Below are positions 1 through 10,949 of a DNA stretch of 64,000 nucleotides, one piece after another (position 1 is the first letter of the stretch; every line of letters begins with the position of its first letter). Where the stretch lies: the NCBI GenBank assembly GCA_010094025.1, contig ML991773.1:806001-870000 (forward strand), written 5' to 3'. The notes under the pieces were generated by a model. It did not search any database, was not told where the DNA came from, and was given only the letters and a program-made list of their open reading frames with translations. Source of the stretch: Viridothelium virens (taxonomy: Eukaryota > Ascomycota > Dothideomycetes > Trypetheliales > Trypetheliaceae). The translations under genes were made by a program, and so were the position numbers.

Positions 1-695
1 CGGACAATGCTCGGATAATCATCATTAATACGGGCAGTGTAAGGTACGACCTTATCGAAGGACCATTCACATACGATGATTCTTTTATTGTTTCTCCCTT
101 TGACGATGCCTTCCAATTCATTCCAGACGTACCCTACTCGGAGGCTAGCCAGGTTCTGGAGATCCTCAATGCCGGACCGTACGAGAAGCGCGATCTCACG
201 ACTCGGGATTTTGCTTTCACGCCTCTAAGCGGCATCGAGACGGATATCTGCATCAATCCGCCTGTGCATCACAACCATGCGATACGTTCTCGATCTGCTT
301 TGAGTGGCTCTCCTGGTGTCATACGTCGTCAGAACACCGGTTTGACGCCGGGTTACACTACTATCGACGACTTTGGCTCAGATGGTGACGATACCCCGCA
401 TAGTTCAATACCATACTACAACCAGCCCAATGACCTGCAAGCCAATGCGTCTTTCCCTACAGATGGTAGTGATCCTTCGATTGTTGACTTGATTTTTCTT
501 GACTTCATTGCCTCCGACGTTATAAGTGCATTGAGTCAGGTCGGAGGAAACTACACGATGGCGGACGTGTCCTATTACTTACCCAAGACGTTCACAACGA
601 ATAGCTACCTGCCAGAATATGCCAAGACTGCCCCAGCTTGGCAGAAGAACGTGCCGAATTGTCCCGTCGCAGCTGCGAATAGTACGATTAACTGA
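1..695 (+). CDS. Metallophosphoesterase / 5'-nucleotidase-like protein, C-terminal part
   Basis: The gene enters from the left edge. The frame is open from base 3 to a TGA at 693-695, giving the last 230 residues with no intron. Early motifs include NTGSVRYDL followed by GPFTYDDSF and IVSPFDDAF, which I recognise as the C-terminal region of the fungal calcineurin-like phosphoesterase family (yeast YHR202W/Smn1 type, related to the 5'-nucleotidase C-terminal domain). Family members are secreted or vacuolar and have an N-terminal metallophosphatase domain, which would lie outside the window. The tail is rich in Asn, Ser and Thr and has possible N-glycosylation sites such as NYT. The substrate cannot be told from this fragment. 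The call rests on remembered family motifs, not on a search. Confidence 0.75.
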   Translation, partial: DNARIIIINTGSVRYDLIEGPFTYDDSFIVSPFDDAFQFIPDVPYSEASQVLEILNAGPYEKRDLTTRDFAFTPLSGIETDICINPPVHHNHAIRSRSALSGSPGVIRRQNTGLTPGYTTIDDFGSDGDDTPHSSIPYYNQPNDLQANASFPTDGSDPSIVDLIFLDFIASDVISALSQVGGNYTMADVSYYLPKTFTTNSYLPEYAKTAPAWQKNVPNCPVAAANSTIN

Positions 696-1254
696 GACGT
701 GACGTTGGACAATAGTCCACATTGAGACTAGTCATGGGTAACGAGCGGTGTATATAGACATAGACTAGCAAACGTTCAGAATTGTACAGCCATGCTTTTG
801 GACGTGGCGTTCAACATGTACTTCCCACACTACCAATACACAAAGTATACATTCCAGAAGAGGGTACCCGCGCCGCATCTGCAGCCAAGCTTTCAGGAAC
901 AGGAATAGTTTGTGGCTCGCAGTTACATCAAGGTGATGCAACTTTACCTACTCCATGGCAGAATCGCATCCATTTTGGTCGGAGCATTGTTGAACTTGTG
1001 AGACGAGTGGCGCATGGCGATTTCCTCTTTCAGTCCGCCTACTCTATTTGCTCGGTTGCAGAGATGAGGCGGTTGATGGCAGCTGTATATATTGCATCCT
1101 CGTCTCTCTCTCACGCCCACCTTCCAATCTCTCTTCCTCCAGCCCACAGTCATACCTGTTCTCGACATATCGATCTACCCCATCGCTTCCTCTTTCGTCG
1201 ACTCCAACACCAAAGCAGCTCATTCTCCAGTGTCGAGAGGCGCTTTCCGCAAGC
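696..1254. other. Intergenic, 559 bp
   Basis: Lies between the phosphoesterase stop and the start of the GPI-protein gene. The last 150 bases are pyrimidine-rich (runs of CTC, TCTC and CCTCC), as in many fungal core promoters and 5' leaders. I see no gene here; the overlapping short open frames on both strands have no recognisable content. Confidence 0.5.
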
Positions 1255-2309
1255 ATGAAAGTCCTCTTTAGCTTCCTGCCCCTCGTTATACGAGTTGCTC
1301 AAGCGTTGAGCAATATCACTGTGGCGAGCTCCATCACCGGAGACACTTCCGCCAGTATCACCTACTCCAACGGCGACTCCAGCACCTACAAAGTCTACCT
1401 CGCTGCCACCGTCCCCGGCTACCCCGAAGGACCCAGCTGTACGCTCGCCCGTGTCCCTTCCCCGTCCCTCACATCTGCAACACCCACTAACTCAATCAAA
1501 CCCCCCCAGGCTACCTCCTCAACTCCACCACCCTCCCCTCCTCCGGGCTGAACATCACGATCCCCGCCTCCGTCGGCCCCTCCGCAACAAACTACTACTC
1601 GATCGCGCTCGCGCCCTCCAACCCATCCTCCTCCTCCTCCCCCTCCTCCCCATCCGGCCTCTCGTACTCCCCGCAATTCGACTTCGTCGGCGGCACGGGG
1701 ACGATCTCGGACTACGAGAAGCACCTCGGCGGCGCCCCGCTGTGGTATGCCTCACAGCTGCCGTGCACCGCGTACGACTGCGCCCGCCACTGCGCCCAGG
1801 AGGGCTACCCGGACGACCTCCATGGCGATGGCGCGTACACGCTTATGAATGCGTGTATTGAGGCGTGTCCGGGGGTGACGGGTGGCCCGCCGACTTCGGG
1901 TCCGCCACTTTCGGGTGGGAATGCGTCGACGACGACGACGGCGGCGCCGAGTGGTGGGCCTACTGCTGGGCCGGGAGGGGTGAATGCGACGAGTACGCCC
2001 AGTGGTGCTGGGCCTGGAGGTGTGAACGCGACGAGTACGCCCAGTAGTGGCGGGCCTGGAGGTGTGAATGCGACGAGTACTCTTAATGGTGGAGGTGGTA
2101 CGAACAGTACGGCGCCGACGACGTCGCTGTCGTCGTTCTCGTCGTCAGAGACTCCGTGTGAGACGTCGGCGACGGCGAATGGGAACTTGTCGACGACCAC
2201 ATATGTGGGACCGAGGGGTGGAGGGGGTGGAATCCGAGGGAGACAGGTAGAGGTGGGAGTGATGGCTGCGGTGGTGGCGACGGCGACGACGATTGCGTCG
2301 GAGATTTAG
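1255..2309 (+). CDS. Secreted GPI-anchored Ser/Thr/Gly-rich protein with tandem repeats
   Basis: Two exons, 1255..1450 and 1510..2309, encode 331 residues. The 59-bp intron has a GTGTCC donor, a CACTAAC branch and a CCCCAG acceptor. Residues 1-18 are a signal peptide (MKVLFSFLPLVIRVAQA). The first half holds predicted N-glycosylation sites and a Cys-containing stretch (LPCTAYDCARHC, then ACIEAC). From about residue 205 there is a low-complexity region built on GPGGVNATSTPS repeated about three times. The extreme C terminus is hydrophobic (VGVMAAVVATATTIA), as expected for GPI attachment. The product is probably a cell-wall or plasma-membrane surface protein. I do not recognise a named family or enzyme domain. 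Confidence 0.8.
1965..2075 (+). repeat. In-gene tandem repeat (GPGGVNATSTPS units)
   Basis: Three imperfect copies of a roughly 45-bp unit encoding GPGGVNATSTPS-like peptide lie inside the GPI-protein gene. Each carries an NAT or NST glycosylation sequon. In-frame repeats of this type in fungal wall proteins often vary in copy number between strains. Confidence 0.7.
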
Positions 2310-2810
2310 CATTTCTTTTGACCGGCGTTGCGCCCGCTGCTGTGTCGTGGGGTTGATGATCTGGGAGGAAATGGGAAGATCAAGAAGGAATGAGGGAGTG
2401 CATGCGACGCATTGTCTTTGGCTTCATTTTGAGCTCAATGTGACCCACGTGTCTGAAGATGTTGCTAACGAATGACCTGACATAAATGAGTAGAGCCTAG
2501 TCAGTATAGATAGAAGCGCAAGAACTTTTGGGCCCGACGCCAGCTTTACCAACACCTCACTGTAGCCCTGTTATATGTCTTCGTAGGCTCGAGGCCGAAG
2601 CGAATTAGCGAAAAGCGAAAATCAGGTCGGGGGGGGCCTCATAGATAGCGAGACTCCTACGAAATGAGCCCAGAAAGTCTGCAACTCTTCAAAATCTGTT
2701 CTGCCGCAAGCCAACTCTTCGTATAATTTCACGACAGATTCATGCTATCATCCATCGAGGTATTGCCCTTGTGCCTACGTCACCATCACGAATGCCATCG
2801 CGGACTACAT
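2310..2810. other. Intergenic, 501 bp, convergent 3' ends
   Basis: Lies between the convergent GPI-protein and IRC20-like genes, so it should contain both 3' UTRs. A G8 run occurs near 2630. I see nothing else. Confidence 0.5.
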
Positions 2811-5800
2811 TCAAATCAATGCTGCCGCCGGTTCCTCTCCATCTGCTCGCCTTTCTGCCGCCTCAGCACGCAAATGCCTCACTACCTCTCCCTCCAACTG
2901 CTCCGACACCTCCTGCCTGCGCCTCGGCTTCCCGAACAGACAGCTCCACAAATCATCTTTATCCACCATCTCACCGCTACCCTTCCCCTGCACTAGCATC
3001 TTCGAAATGGGAGCCCGCTCCATCTCCATTGAGTTCGCCGCATCGATGGCGCTTTCCTGCAGTCCCCGCGACGGCGTCGTAGCACGAGATTTCGAAGCCG
3101 TCTTGGACGAGGAACCGCTGCTGCTAATGTGCGCAAGGCGGCGCCTCACCGAGATATCATAGATGGTCTCCTCCACAGTATCGTTGATGAGATACATATA
3201 CACGGTGGTGGGTCTCTGCTGGCCGATACGATGGACACGCGCGATAGCCTGGAGCTCAATGGCAGCATTGATGAGGGGTTCGCAGAGGAAGACGTGGGTC
3301 GCATTCACGAGGTTCAGCCCACTCGAATCGGTGTTGGCATCGAGCAAGAAGACTTCGGTAGACGGGTCCGAGCGGAAGTGTTCGATGCCGCCACGGCTGG
3401 AAATGCTGGCGTGGCCGATCTTGAATTGGGCGAAGGCGCGGCCCAGAACGGTGAGGAAGTCGCGGTATTGGGAGAAGACAATGGATTTGGAGCCCGGGTC
3501 GTGTTCGCGAATCCAGAGAATGTGTCTGGCGAGAGTGTCGATTTTGGTGCCGAACGAGCCTTCGAGATCGATGGATTTGATTTCGTCCATGGTGGAAGCG
3601 CTGATCTCCGAGTACAAGGCTGTGGCACCTTGTGATGGCGAATTCTGCTGAGGGGTGTTTGCAGAGGACTCTTCCTTGGCTTTGATCTCTTGTGGTTTAT
3701 ATGTGATTTGATGAAAGTCCCGGAGACTCAGGTGACGCTTGCAGGTAGGACAAGTTCTGTGTGTGTTCCACCATAGTTTGATGCAGTCTTTGCAGTATTG
3801 GTGACCACAAACCGTTAGAACTCCCTGTTCAAAGGTACATTGACAAATGACACAGATTCTTTGCTCTTCTTGCTGGTCTTGCTCGGTGCGCAGATGGATT
3901 AAGAACCTGCGTTTGGTCTTGAGATTCGCAACTTTCCCGAAAAGCTCTTGTTCCCTCTCTGTGGTAGTCGCAAGGGCCTGATGATCGAGGTTATCGTCCA
4001 GCTCTTCTTTATATGGCTTAACCATATCAGATTCGTGCTGTAATTGTCGGTAGAACTCCAAACGTTGATTCATAGTTGATCGGAACAGGTTTAATTCTGC
4101 CTCCAAACCAGTGATGGCCTTAAGCTGAACGGACAGAACGTCTTGCAGTCTTGCCAGCTGACCTCGAACAATGCCAAGCTCTGCGGTAGCGCGACTACTG
4201 CCCTGACCTTCTTGCCACTCTAAAGCTGTCACCATTGACCGTATTTCATGAAGCGTCCCCCGCAAAGAACCCATTTTTTCCGACGGCTTTAATACGCTGC
4301 GAATTTGCATGTTCCGGAGCAAAAGTTCTGGAGCATGGGCAGTGTGTAATTCCGCAGGTGCGTCGGGAGGTAGCTCGAGCTGATTGTTTGCTTGCCGAAC
4401 GAGCTGTTTCATTTCATGGTCGATTAGCAAATTGGTTTGACCGGACAAAGTACAGAATCGATCAGCGACGATCGCTCTAAGGGAATCAATGTAGACGTAG
4501 AGTTCGTCCTGTAGTTTCGTAGAGTCCTCGTACTCTTCACCGGTGGTATCCGGACCTTCTTCTTCGTCGACTAGAGGCTGCAGTAGGATATCGACGATTG
4601 TAGACCTCCATTTCAGAAGCTGGCTTGTCTGGTCGTTGAGAACTTCTACAAGTTTATCCACCTTCTGCAGCACCTTTCTGTTTTCAATACCGCCAACTTC
4701 TTCAATAGTCGGGATCTGCGGAATTCTTGTGAAGGAGCTTTGTTTCTTGTTCCGATGCAAGATTCGCATGAGTTTCTCGGATTTGCTGTGCGCATCCCGC
4801 AGCAATTCTTTCCTGATCTTCTTGGCTTGATCGTACAACTCTGTTTCCTGTTTCTCAAGGGCATGGAACTCCTCAGAATCCGGCTTCGTCAATTCCTCAT
4901 TAGACTTGATCTGATAGAAGGCAGTTGCGCTGAAGAATGCGCACACGTGCTGTACGCCAAGCGCGCTCCTCAGGATTTGTCTGTAGAAAGTCAAACGACT
5001 CGACATCTCAGATTTCTTGCCTTCAGTGTCGCTCTCGTCGTTATCACTGGCAGATGTCGAATCCAGGATTGGCTGATCAGATAATTCGGCACGCTGCTTC
5101 TTTTCTTGTGCAAGCTGCTGTCGGCTATCCTCGGCCATCGAGGTGGCTTGTACGAGCGTCTCTTGATAAATGCTGAGGGCCTCCACACTCCGTCGTTCAT
5201 TCATGCGATTGTTGCCGATGATATGGGCCCTCATAACTTTTGCTAGAATGTAAGACCGTTCTTCGCCTTTTACAGAAGTCTCGTTCTGCTCTATCATAAT
5301 CTCCAAGACTTCTCCAACTGTACGCAAAGGCCCTTCGCCACGGCCCAAGGCGCGACGATTTCGTCCGCCCACCTGGGGGTGGAGGCATGTTTGGCGAAGT
5401 CTGATGAGCCAACTACGCATCCGTTCAATGATCATAGAAGAATCAGGATCCCATAACCCACTGAGCGGCGATCCATCAAGAGCGACGCCAACGTCATCAC
5501 ACATCTGTTGAAACAAATGGGCGTAGTTCTGCTCCTCGATTGCGGAAAACGGAATCGTGATGACGACACGCTTCTGGGGTGGCAGGCGAAGATCTTCGCG
5601 GATCCTCTCTTTCGTGTGACGAAGGGCGATCGACTGAAATACGTCGCGCAAAGCATCCTGTTGGCCTTTCACTAAGCGAGTCCATAATCGCTTGGAATGA
5701 CAATATGGCTCGTATCGGAGGAAGATAAGTAGACCGAGCAAGTCTTGCACGTCTTTTCGGAGTGGCGTCCCTGAGATTGCCCAGGCATTGATTCTAGGAA

Positions 5801-7363
5801 TTTGGCGAGCAACGATTGCTGCAGCACTAACGCCGCTCTCAACCATTTGAGCCTCGTCCAGGCACACCCTCCACCACGAAATCTGGACAAGGGGGCTTCT
5901 CCTTCGCTCGTATCTTTTCTCGTGACGAAGGCTGCGATCAGGTATCGAATCAGCATAGTGAAGCTCCTGCGAAAGGACATTGTACGTAGTAACAACGACA
6001 TCGTGCTTCAACATCTCTTGGACGAGTTCATCATCCATAAGATCGGATGATTTTTTGATCGATGGAAGGCCTTCATAATGCATGACCCTCAGGTGAGGCG
6101 CATGAATACTGAGCTCATTCTTCCACTGCTGTAGGATTGCTGGTGGAGTAATGACAAGAGTCGATGAAGATGGAACTACGTTGGTACCAGAGTATGCGTC
6201 GTAGACTTTGGCTGGCTCCGGAATTTTCCGTCGATGAAGAATCATGAGCGCAACAAGCTCAACCGTCTTACCGAGACCCATTTCTTCGGCCAAAATTCCG
6301 CCCTTCAGCTGAGATGCTGGATTCGGAATATCTTTGCTATCCTTGAAGACCATGCCTTGAACGCGACTGACGTAACAGGTTTGACCCTCAGCATCTTGAG
6401 CCTCGAGAAATGATGGATCGCCTGACAGATGCTGTTGTTTGTCCGGCGAAGCCGCATTTTCGTCGAATTTCTTGCCTTCACGCTGTAGCATCCATACCAC
6501 AGCACGCTCCTGGAACGGGTAGAGTTTCGAAGTAGTCGCCACATCTCGAATTTCCTGAGGTGCCTTCGTGTCTGCACGCGGTACATACAAGTTCTGATAG
6601 AAGTCGTGTGGCGACCAATTCGCGCTTTGGCTCGGTTCAGTAAGCTTTAAATATTTAGTGAGCAAAGCGATATCTTTTAACGCTTGTGGACCACTTCCAT
6701 CGGCTCTGGGCACACCTATCCGGTAGAAGATGGATGCCTGGAATCGTAAGGGGCTAGGTTTGCTCTCTGGGGGCAGCACAACGCACTGTGACCAGGCGGC
6801 GTCAGGATCCGATTTCCGTTGGCCACGTTTCTCGAGGTCCACAATGTCCGACAGCTTCGAGATAAATGGTAAGGATTCGTCCGAGGTGGCGATAACCCGG
6901 AACGCGATGTCAGCATCCTCAGCAAGTTGGATTGTGAGCGATATTAGATTACCGTCCAAAGCCTCTATTGCCTGGAGTGAAACACTGGAAGGTTTCGTGG
7001 CGGTCGGCTCCAGGTTATCGCTCGAGCCTAAAAGTAACTATCCACGGGTCAGCGATGCATAATACAGAGATGGATCACAGGGTCTACCAAAGGCAACGTA
7101 AGATTTAAGAGCGTGACATATTTTGAACTGCCTGAAAGCTCGGGTCCTTTGACAGTGACTCTGTCGGGCTGATCGTTATTCAATCTTTGCCGCTTCTTTG
7201 GGGGCTCTGGGGTTTCGGGGGTGCGTGTAGATGCCCCACGCCCTGCTAGGACAGCCAATAAGCCAGGAACAGTCCTTATATCTTCGAGTTTAGAAGGTAA
7301 TCCTTGGGCTAGATTTCTCGGCCTTGGCAGACGTCTATCCTTACACTTCACAGCCCGAGGCAT
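2811..7363 (-). CDS. IRC20: SNF2-family ATPase with RING finger (Irc20/SHPRH type)
   Basis: Two exons on the minus strand, 7363..7088 and 7037..2811, encode 1500 residues, close to yeast Irc20. The 50-bp intron has a GTAGAC donor and GATAG acceptor and removes an in-frame stop. The SNF2 N-terminal half has Walker A in GILAEEMGLGKT (Lys about residue 349) and the DEAQ box in VCLDEAQMVES (about 486). After a long coiled-coil insertion comes a C3HC4 RING from CVICQCTF to CPTCKRHL (about 1150-1190), then the helicase C-terminal domain with SIVFSQYRDF and ARVHRIGQQRP (about 1363). The order of ATPase-N, insertion, RING, helicase-C is typical of Irc20/SHPRH: DNA translocase plus putative E3 ubiquitin ligase acting in recombination and replication-stress responses. 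An N-terminal PPKKRQR motif could be a nuclear signal. Confidence 0.92.
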
Positions 7364-7763
7364 GGTAGCAATGTTTGATTGCCAACGGATGATTGACTAG
7401 TGAGGGTGAGGGTGTAGATAATAATTCGGAAGATGGCCGAGGGCTGTTTCGGGAAGATGTATCCAAAAGACACGCTAGTATTATCGATAATGACGGATCA
7501 CCAATCACAATCAGATGCATAAGCCGCGGTTCCTGTACTAGGCTGGGCCCCGTGGGCCCTTGCATTGTATTTGAAGTATTCAGAATACACGGAGACCCGC
7601 ATAAGCAACGGAGGAAGGTCAATTTTTATCAATATAGCAAAAATGACCTTGATGCATTCCTACTCTAATGGATGTCTATTGAAACTTTTATCATTTGGAA
7701 AAGGCAATCCAGATGGTAACCAAAGAAACTCCAGCGCTATGCAAATAAGACGAAATGATAGTG
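7364..7763. other. Intergenic, 400 bp
   Basis: Separates the 3' end of the PXR1 gene from the start of the downstream IRC20-like gene on the same strand. It should hold the IRC20 promoter. A GC-rich inverted repeat, GGGCCCC-GT-GGGCCC, lies around 7546-7560. I see no gene. Confidence 0.45.
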
Positions 7764-8883
7764 CTATGCTTTGACCATAAAGATCTGATCCTTGTTAGTC
7801 AAATTACTTTCATTGGCTTTGAGCGTAGCACTCACTTCATTCAGTGCCTGTGAATCTAGAGACGCCAACTTCTTTTGTTGGATATAGCGTTGTCGCACTG
7901 CTTGGCGACCTTGGATAGGAGCGTGCGATGGAGGAGGTTTGGATAGTACAACGTCACGGGATAACGTGTTCGAAGCTATCTCCTCCACCTGTTTGGACAG
8001 TGGTTCCTCTGTTTGTTCTTGCTTGGTGAGCTTTTGTCGTCGGCGCTCCTCCCTGCGTGCACGTCTTTCGGACTTTCTCTGCAGCCATTCCTCTTCCTTG
8101 GCAGGTATCTCTTCCTCCAAGACCCGCTTCTTGGCTTTGACCTTTGTCTTCTCGACTTTACAGTCTATGCCATCGGTGGTAACACTTCTGCCAACGTCTT
8201 CTTGAGGGCTCTCCGTTTCTGCCTTGGACACGTGACTATTGTCCTTTCGAGCTTTCTTTTCGCTCTTCTTAATCCTGGGCGCATCACTTCCTTCTTCTGC
8301 TTTGCGTTTCCTCTTCCTAGACTTTGAGGCTACTTCAGATGTCTCGTCGTGTGATCTCGGCCCAGTGCTCACTGCATTATCGAGGCCGGTTTTCTTCCCT
8401 TGATGCTCGACAGTATCCTTCGCAAGGAATCCTCCGCTTACAAAATTCATAAAGCCATATCTCTTGTCCGTATACAATCTTAAATTAACATCCCTTCTCA
8501 CAATTGCATCCTTTCTTATCTCCGTGTCACTTTTGCCATTGAGTCGCCCGAGAATTCCTTGGAATCCACTTAAGCCATATGTCTCTGTCTTCTGCTTAAT
8601 GAGTCCTGCGCCTAATCCTGCATTGTCCTCTTTGAGGATAATTCGTACGTGCCCTGCACTTGCAGATTCGTAATGGGATGAATGCGGTGCATCTCGTGCG
8701 CCAAGATACTCGCCAGGTTTCCAGCCTTGGGATTCGAGAATGCGATGCCCGTAGCGAGTTGTGCAACGGGACCAGGCGGTGTTGTTTGGGTCCTCGGAAA
8801 TTCTGTTGCGCCTAGAAAACGGTCAGCGTACTTCTGACAAGTTTCATCGGGACCGTTTACTTCTTTGGTCCAGAAAGACCCAT
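7764..8883 (-). CDS. PXR1: PinX1-type G-patch protein (Pxr1/Gno1)
   Basis: Two exons, 8883..8861 and 8811..7764, encode 356 residues. The first exon is only 23 bp (MGLSGPK plus two bases); the 50-bp intron runs GTAAAC...CTGAC...TTCTAG. The N terminus has the conserved PinX1 segment DPNNTAWS followed by a G-patch (GHRILESQGW, EYLGARDAPH, DNAGLGAGL, about residues 25-95). A second conserved segment, DVNLRLYTDKRYGFMNFVSG, follows. The C-terminal half is highly charged (KSRKRKRK, KKSEKKARKD, ERRARREERRRQK), like the KKE/D tail of yeast Pxr1. Family members act in the nucleolus in rRNA/snoRNA processing, stimulate the Prp43 helicase through the G-patch and inhibit telomerase. The start is shared with a divergent promoter of 233 bp. 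Confidence 0.93.
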
Positions 8884-9116
8884 TTCTGGCGCGACGCGTA
8901 CACCCGTAGCTGTCGACGAAATTTCGTGGGACTCGAGGATCGTCTCGGTCGACGATTGGAGATGCGGAACGATGATTCGCCGAGGCCGAGATGGCAAACG
9001 GTTGGACCATGCGCAAGCCGTCACTTCACTTCGTCCAATGATGTCCACGAACATCTCCAAGGAGTCTCTACAGATCCAAAAGGCATCGAATGAGGCATTC
9101 ACAAGCGGATACCATT
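8884..9116. promoter_or_regulatory. Divergent promoter region between PXR1 and coiled-coil gene
   Basis: The 233 bp between the two head-to-head start codons must carry both core promoters and 5' leaders. I see no clear TATA box. The short spacing suggests shared regulation; this is inferred only from geometry. Confidence 0.45.
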
Positions 9117-9884
9117 ATGTCGCTAAAGAACAGTAGGAAGGCGGAAGATGCTAGAGAAGCTGTCGATGGTAGCGTCACGCCTTCCATGCATGGCGAACGC
9201 GTAACTGGGGATGGTCTTCGGGATTCGCAGGCCCCCTACAGCGAACTGGATGTAGCGCAACTCGTGCAGCAGATGTCCAAGGCTGTAAGTTTCCGTGACT
9301 CCCTATCGTTGCATAGGTAGTCATTGCGTTGTGACTACCTTGCCCACGCCCGTTTGATTTGCTCTCTTTAACCAAATTGGTGTCATTCCATTTTCAAAGC
9401 CTCCTTACCAATTATTCATGCCGAGTTATGAAGTCTTCTTAAGGGGTAGTATTCAGATCATACAAACGTCGCCTTCCTCATACGTACAGTCTCCGGAGAA
9501 AAGACTCCTCTGATACCGCTTTACGTAGGCCAAAGCTCGACGTGACAGCAAGCGATCATCCCTCGAGAAGCAACAGTCTGACCGAATAGAAAAGACTCGT
9601 GCCCAAATTCACGCCGTCCATACAGAGTATCGCGATAAGATGTAAGTGGGGATACCTATCGCATCAATTGCCACTGCTTTCTCCTGCAACTTTTCAAAAT
9701 TAATGTATAGTGTAGAAGCATTATCCGCAAAGCGCAACTAGAAGAGTTGGCAAACCTACTTAAGCAGAAGCATGAGATCGAGGTTGGAATTGTGACCAGG
9801 ATGCAGGCTGTCGAACAAGCGCATGCCAAGTTTTCGGGACAGTTCGCAGCTGTCCTTAAAGGTCGTGTTCAAGAACTTGAATAA
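9117..9884 (+). CDS. Small charged coiled-coil protein, unknown function
   Basis: Three exons, 9117..9284, 9529..9641 and 9716..9884, give 149 residues with consistent phase. Intron 1 is 244 bp, long for this locus, with GTAAGT donor and ACGTAG acceptor; intron 2 is 74 bp, GTAAGT...TGTAG. Residues 1-40 are polar and probably disordered. From about residue 57 the chain is a heptad-like, Lys/Glu/Gln-rich helix (AKARRDSKRSSLEKQQ, then RKAQLEELANLLKQKHEIE) ending QFAAVLKGRVQELE. I do not recognise the family. It could be a subunit of a coiled-coil complex. It shares a promoter with PXR1. The gene model is reasonable because all junctions keep frame, but it is unconfirmed. Confidence 0.6.
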
Positions 9885-10949
9885 AGGAGGGAACGGGTGG
9901 GGGACCGTTGCATTGCCTGAATCCAACGCTATTGTCGGCCGTGCTTTGCTTCTTCATCTGATCAGTGCGCCGTTTGTGCCAGGTTTTTGATCAGTTGATG
10001 ATGGCGCAGACACCTTGCAGAGTAGACACAGCTGAATATTCTTCTTGCATGTGTCCAACTACCCTGCAGTCGGTCAGACCGTGGCACCACTGGGGCAACT
10101 TCTGATAAGTCTGCCTATTGCAGAACGAGCATCATCCTGAACACTTGTTCCAAGCTTAAAGAGTCTCAACATAGTGGGGGAGATGGCGAAAATTCTTCTT
10201 GGCTCTAGATCCTTGATGTGCGGCGGTGCCCTATAGCCACGGCACACGATCGCCTTCTATCCAATTACGGAGATATCCCCGTGTGCTGTTCCTGGTGAGC
10301 TCTCGCCAAGCAGCCCACGACAAGAGTTCAGCGAATCAAATCAAGAGGACGAGAGAGAAAAGTCTACACGCTCACTTTAGTTCTGGTCAAGTTTCGCAGA
10401 ACATTTACATAGGTGCATTGAAGAGTCGCTTACCCTAGTTCCTAACAAAGTTCTTTTTCAGCGTCCTAAGCCAAGAGTAAATTCACTAACATAGAACCAA
10501 AATGTAAATTACTGTACATTGATATGCGACGTCGCCGTGAGCCCATGTATGCATTGACATCGAGCCCTACCGCTCTCTCTATCTTTCTTCGTCATTATTC
10601 TTCGACAGCTGCGAAAAGTTCCCGTGCAATGCAATCATGCTTTTCAGACAAAGAGAAGAAAATACGGAAGAGTATCGATACAGGATCCATTGAAAGTATG
10701 CAGCAGCCATACATCGTAGAAACCGTTGCTTCGTAAGAGAACGAAAGAGGAAGTAATTAAAAGGGTAGCGGCCTGGACCTGCAGGTCTAGAGAAAGCCAT
10801 AGAGTGAGGTGAAGTTTATCTAGTGATGTTGAAGTTATGCCGTCCTCCAAGTCTTGACTGAGCAGCTGTAGAGAAGGATCTGACTATTGAGAATGATTAT
10901 GATTGCCCTTGAAGCTCATAGTATCAACCCAAAACCCAAAGCCAAATCT
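9885..10949. other. Intergenic, 1065 bp, convergent
   Basis: Lies between the convergent coiled-coil and YTH genes. Base composition is mixed and there is no open frame above about 75 codons with recognisable content. It should hold both 3' UTRs. Nothing else seen. Confidence 0.45.
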
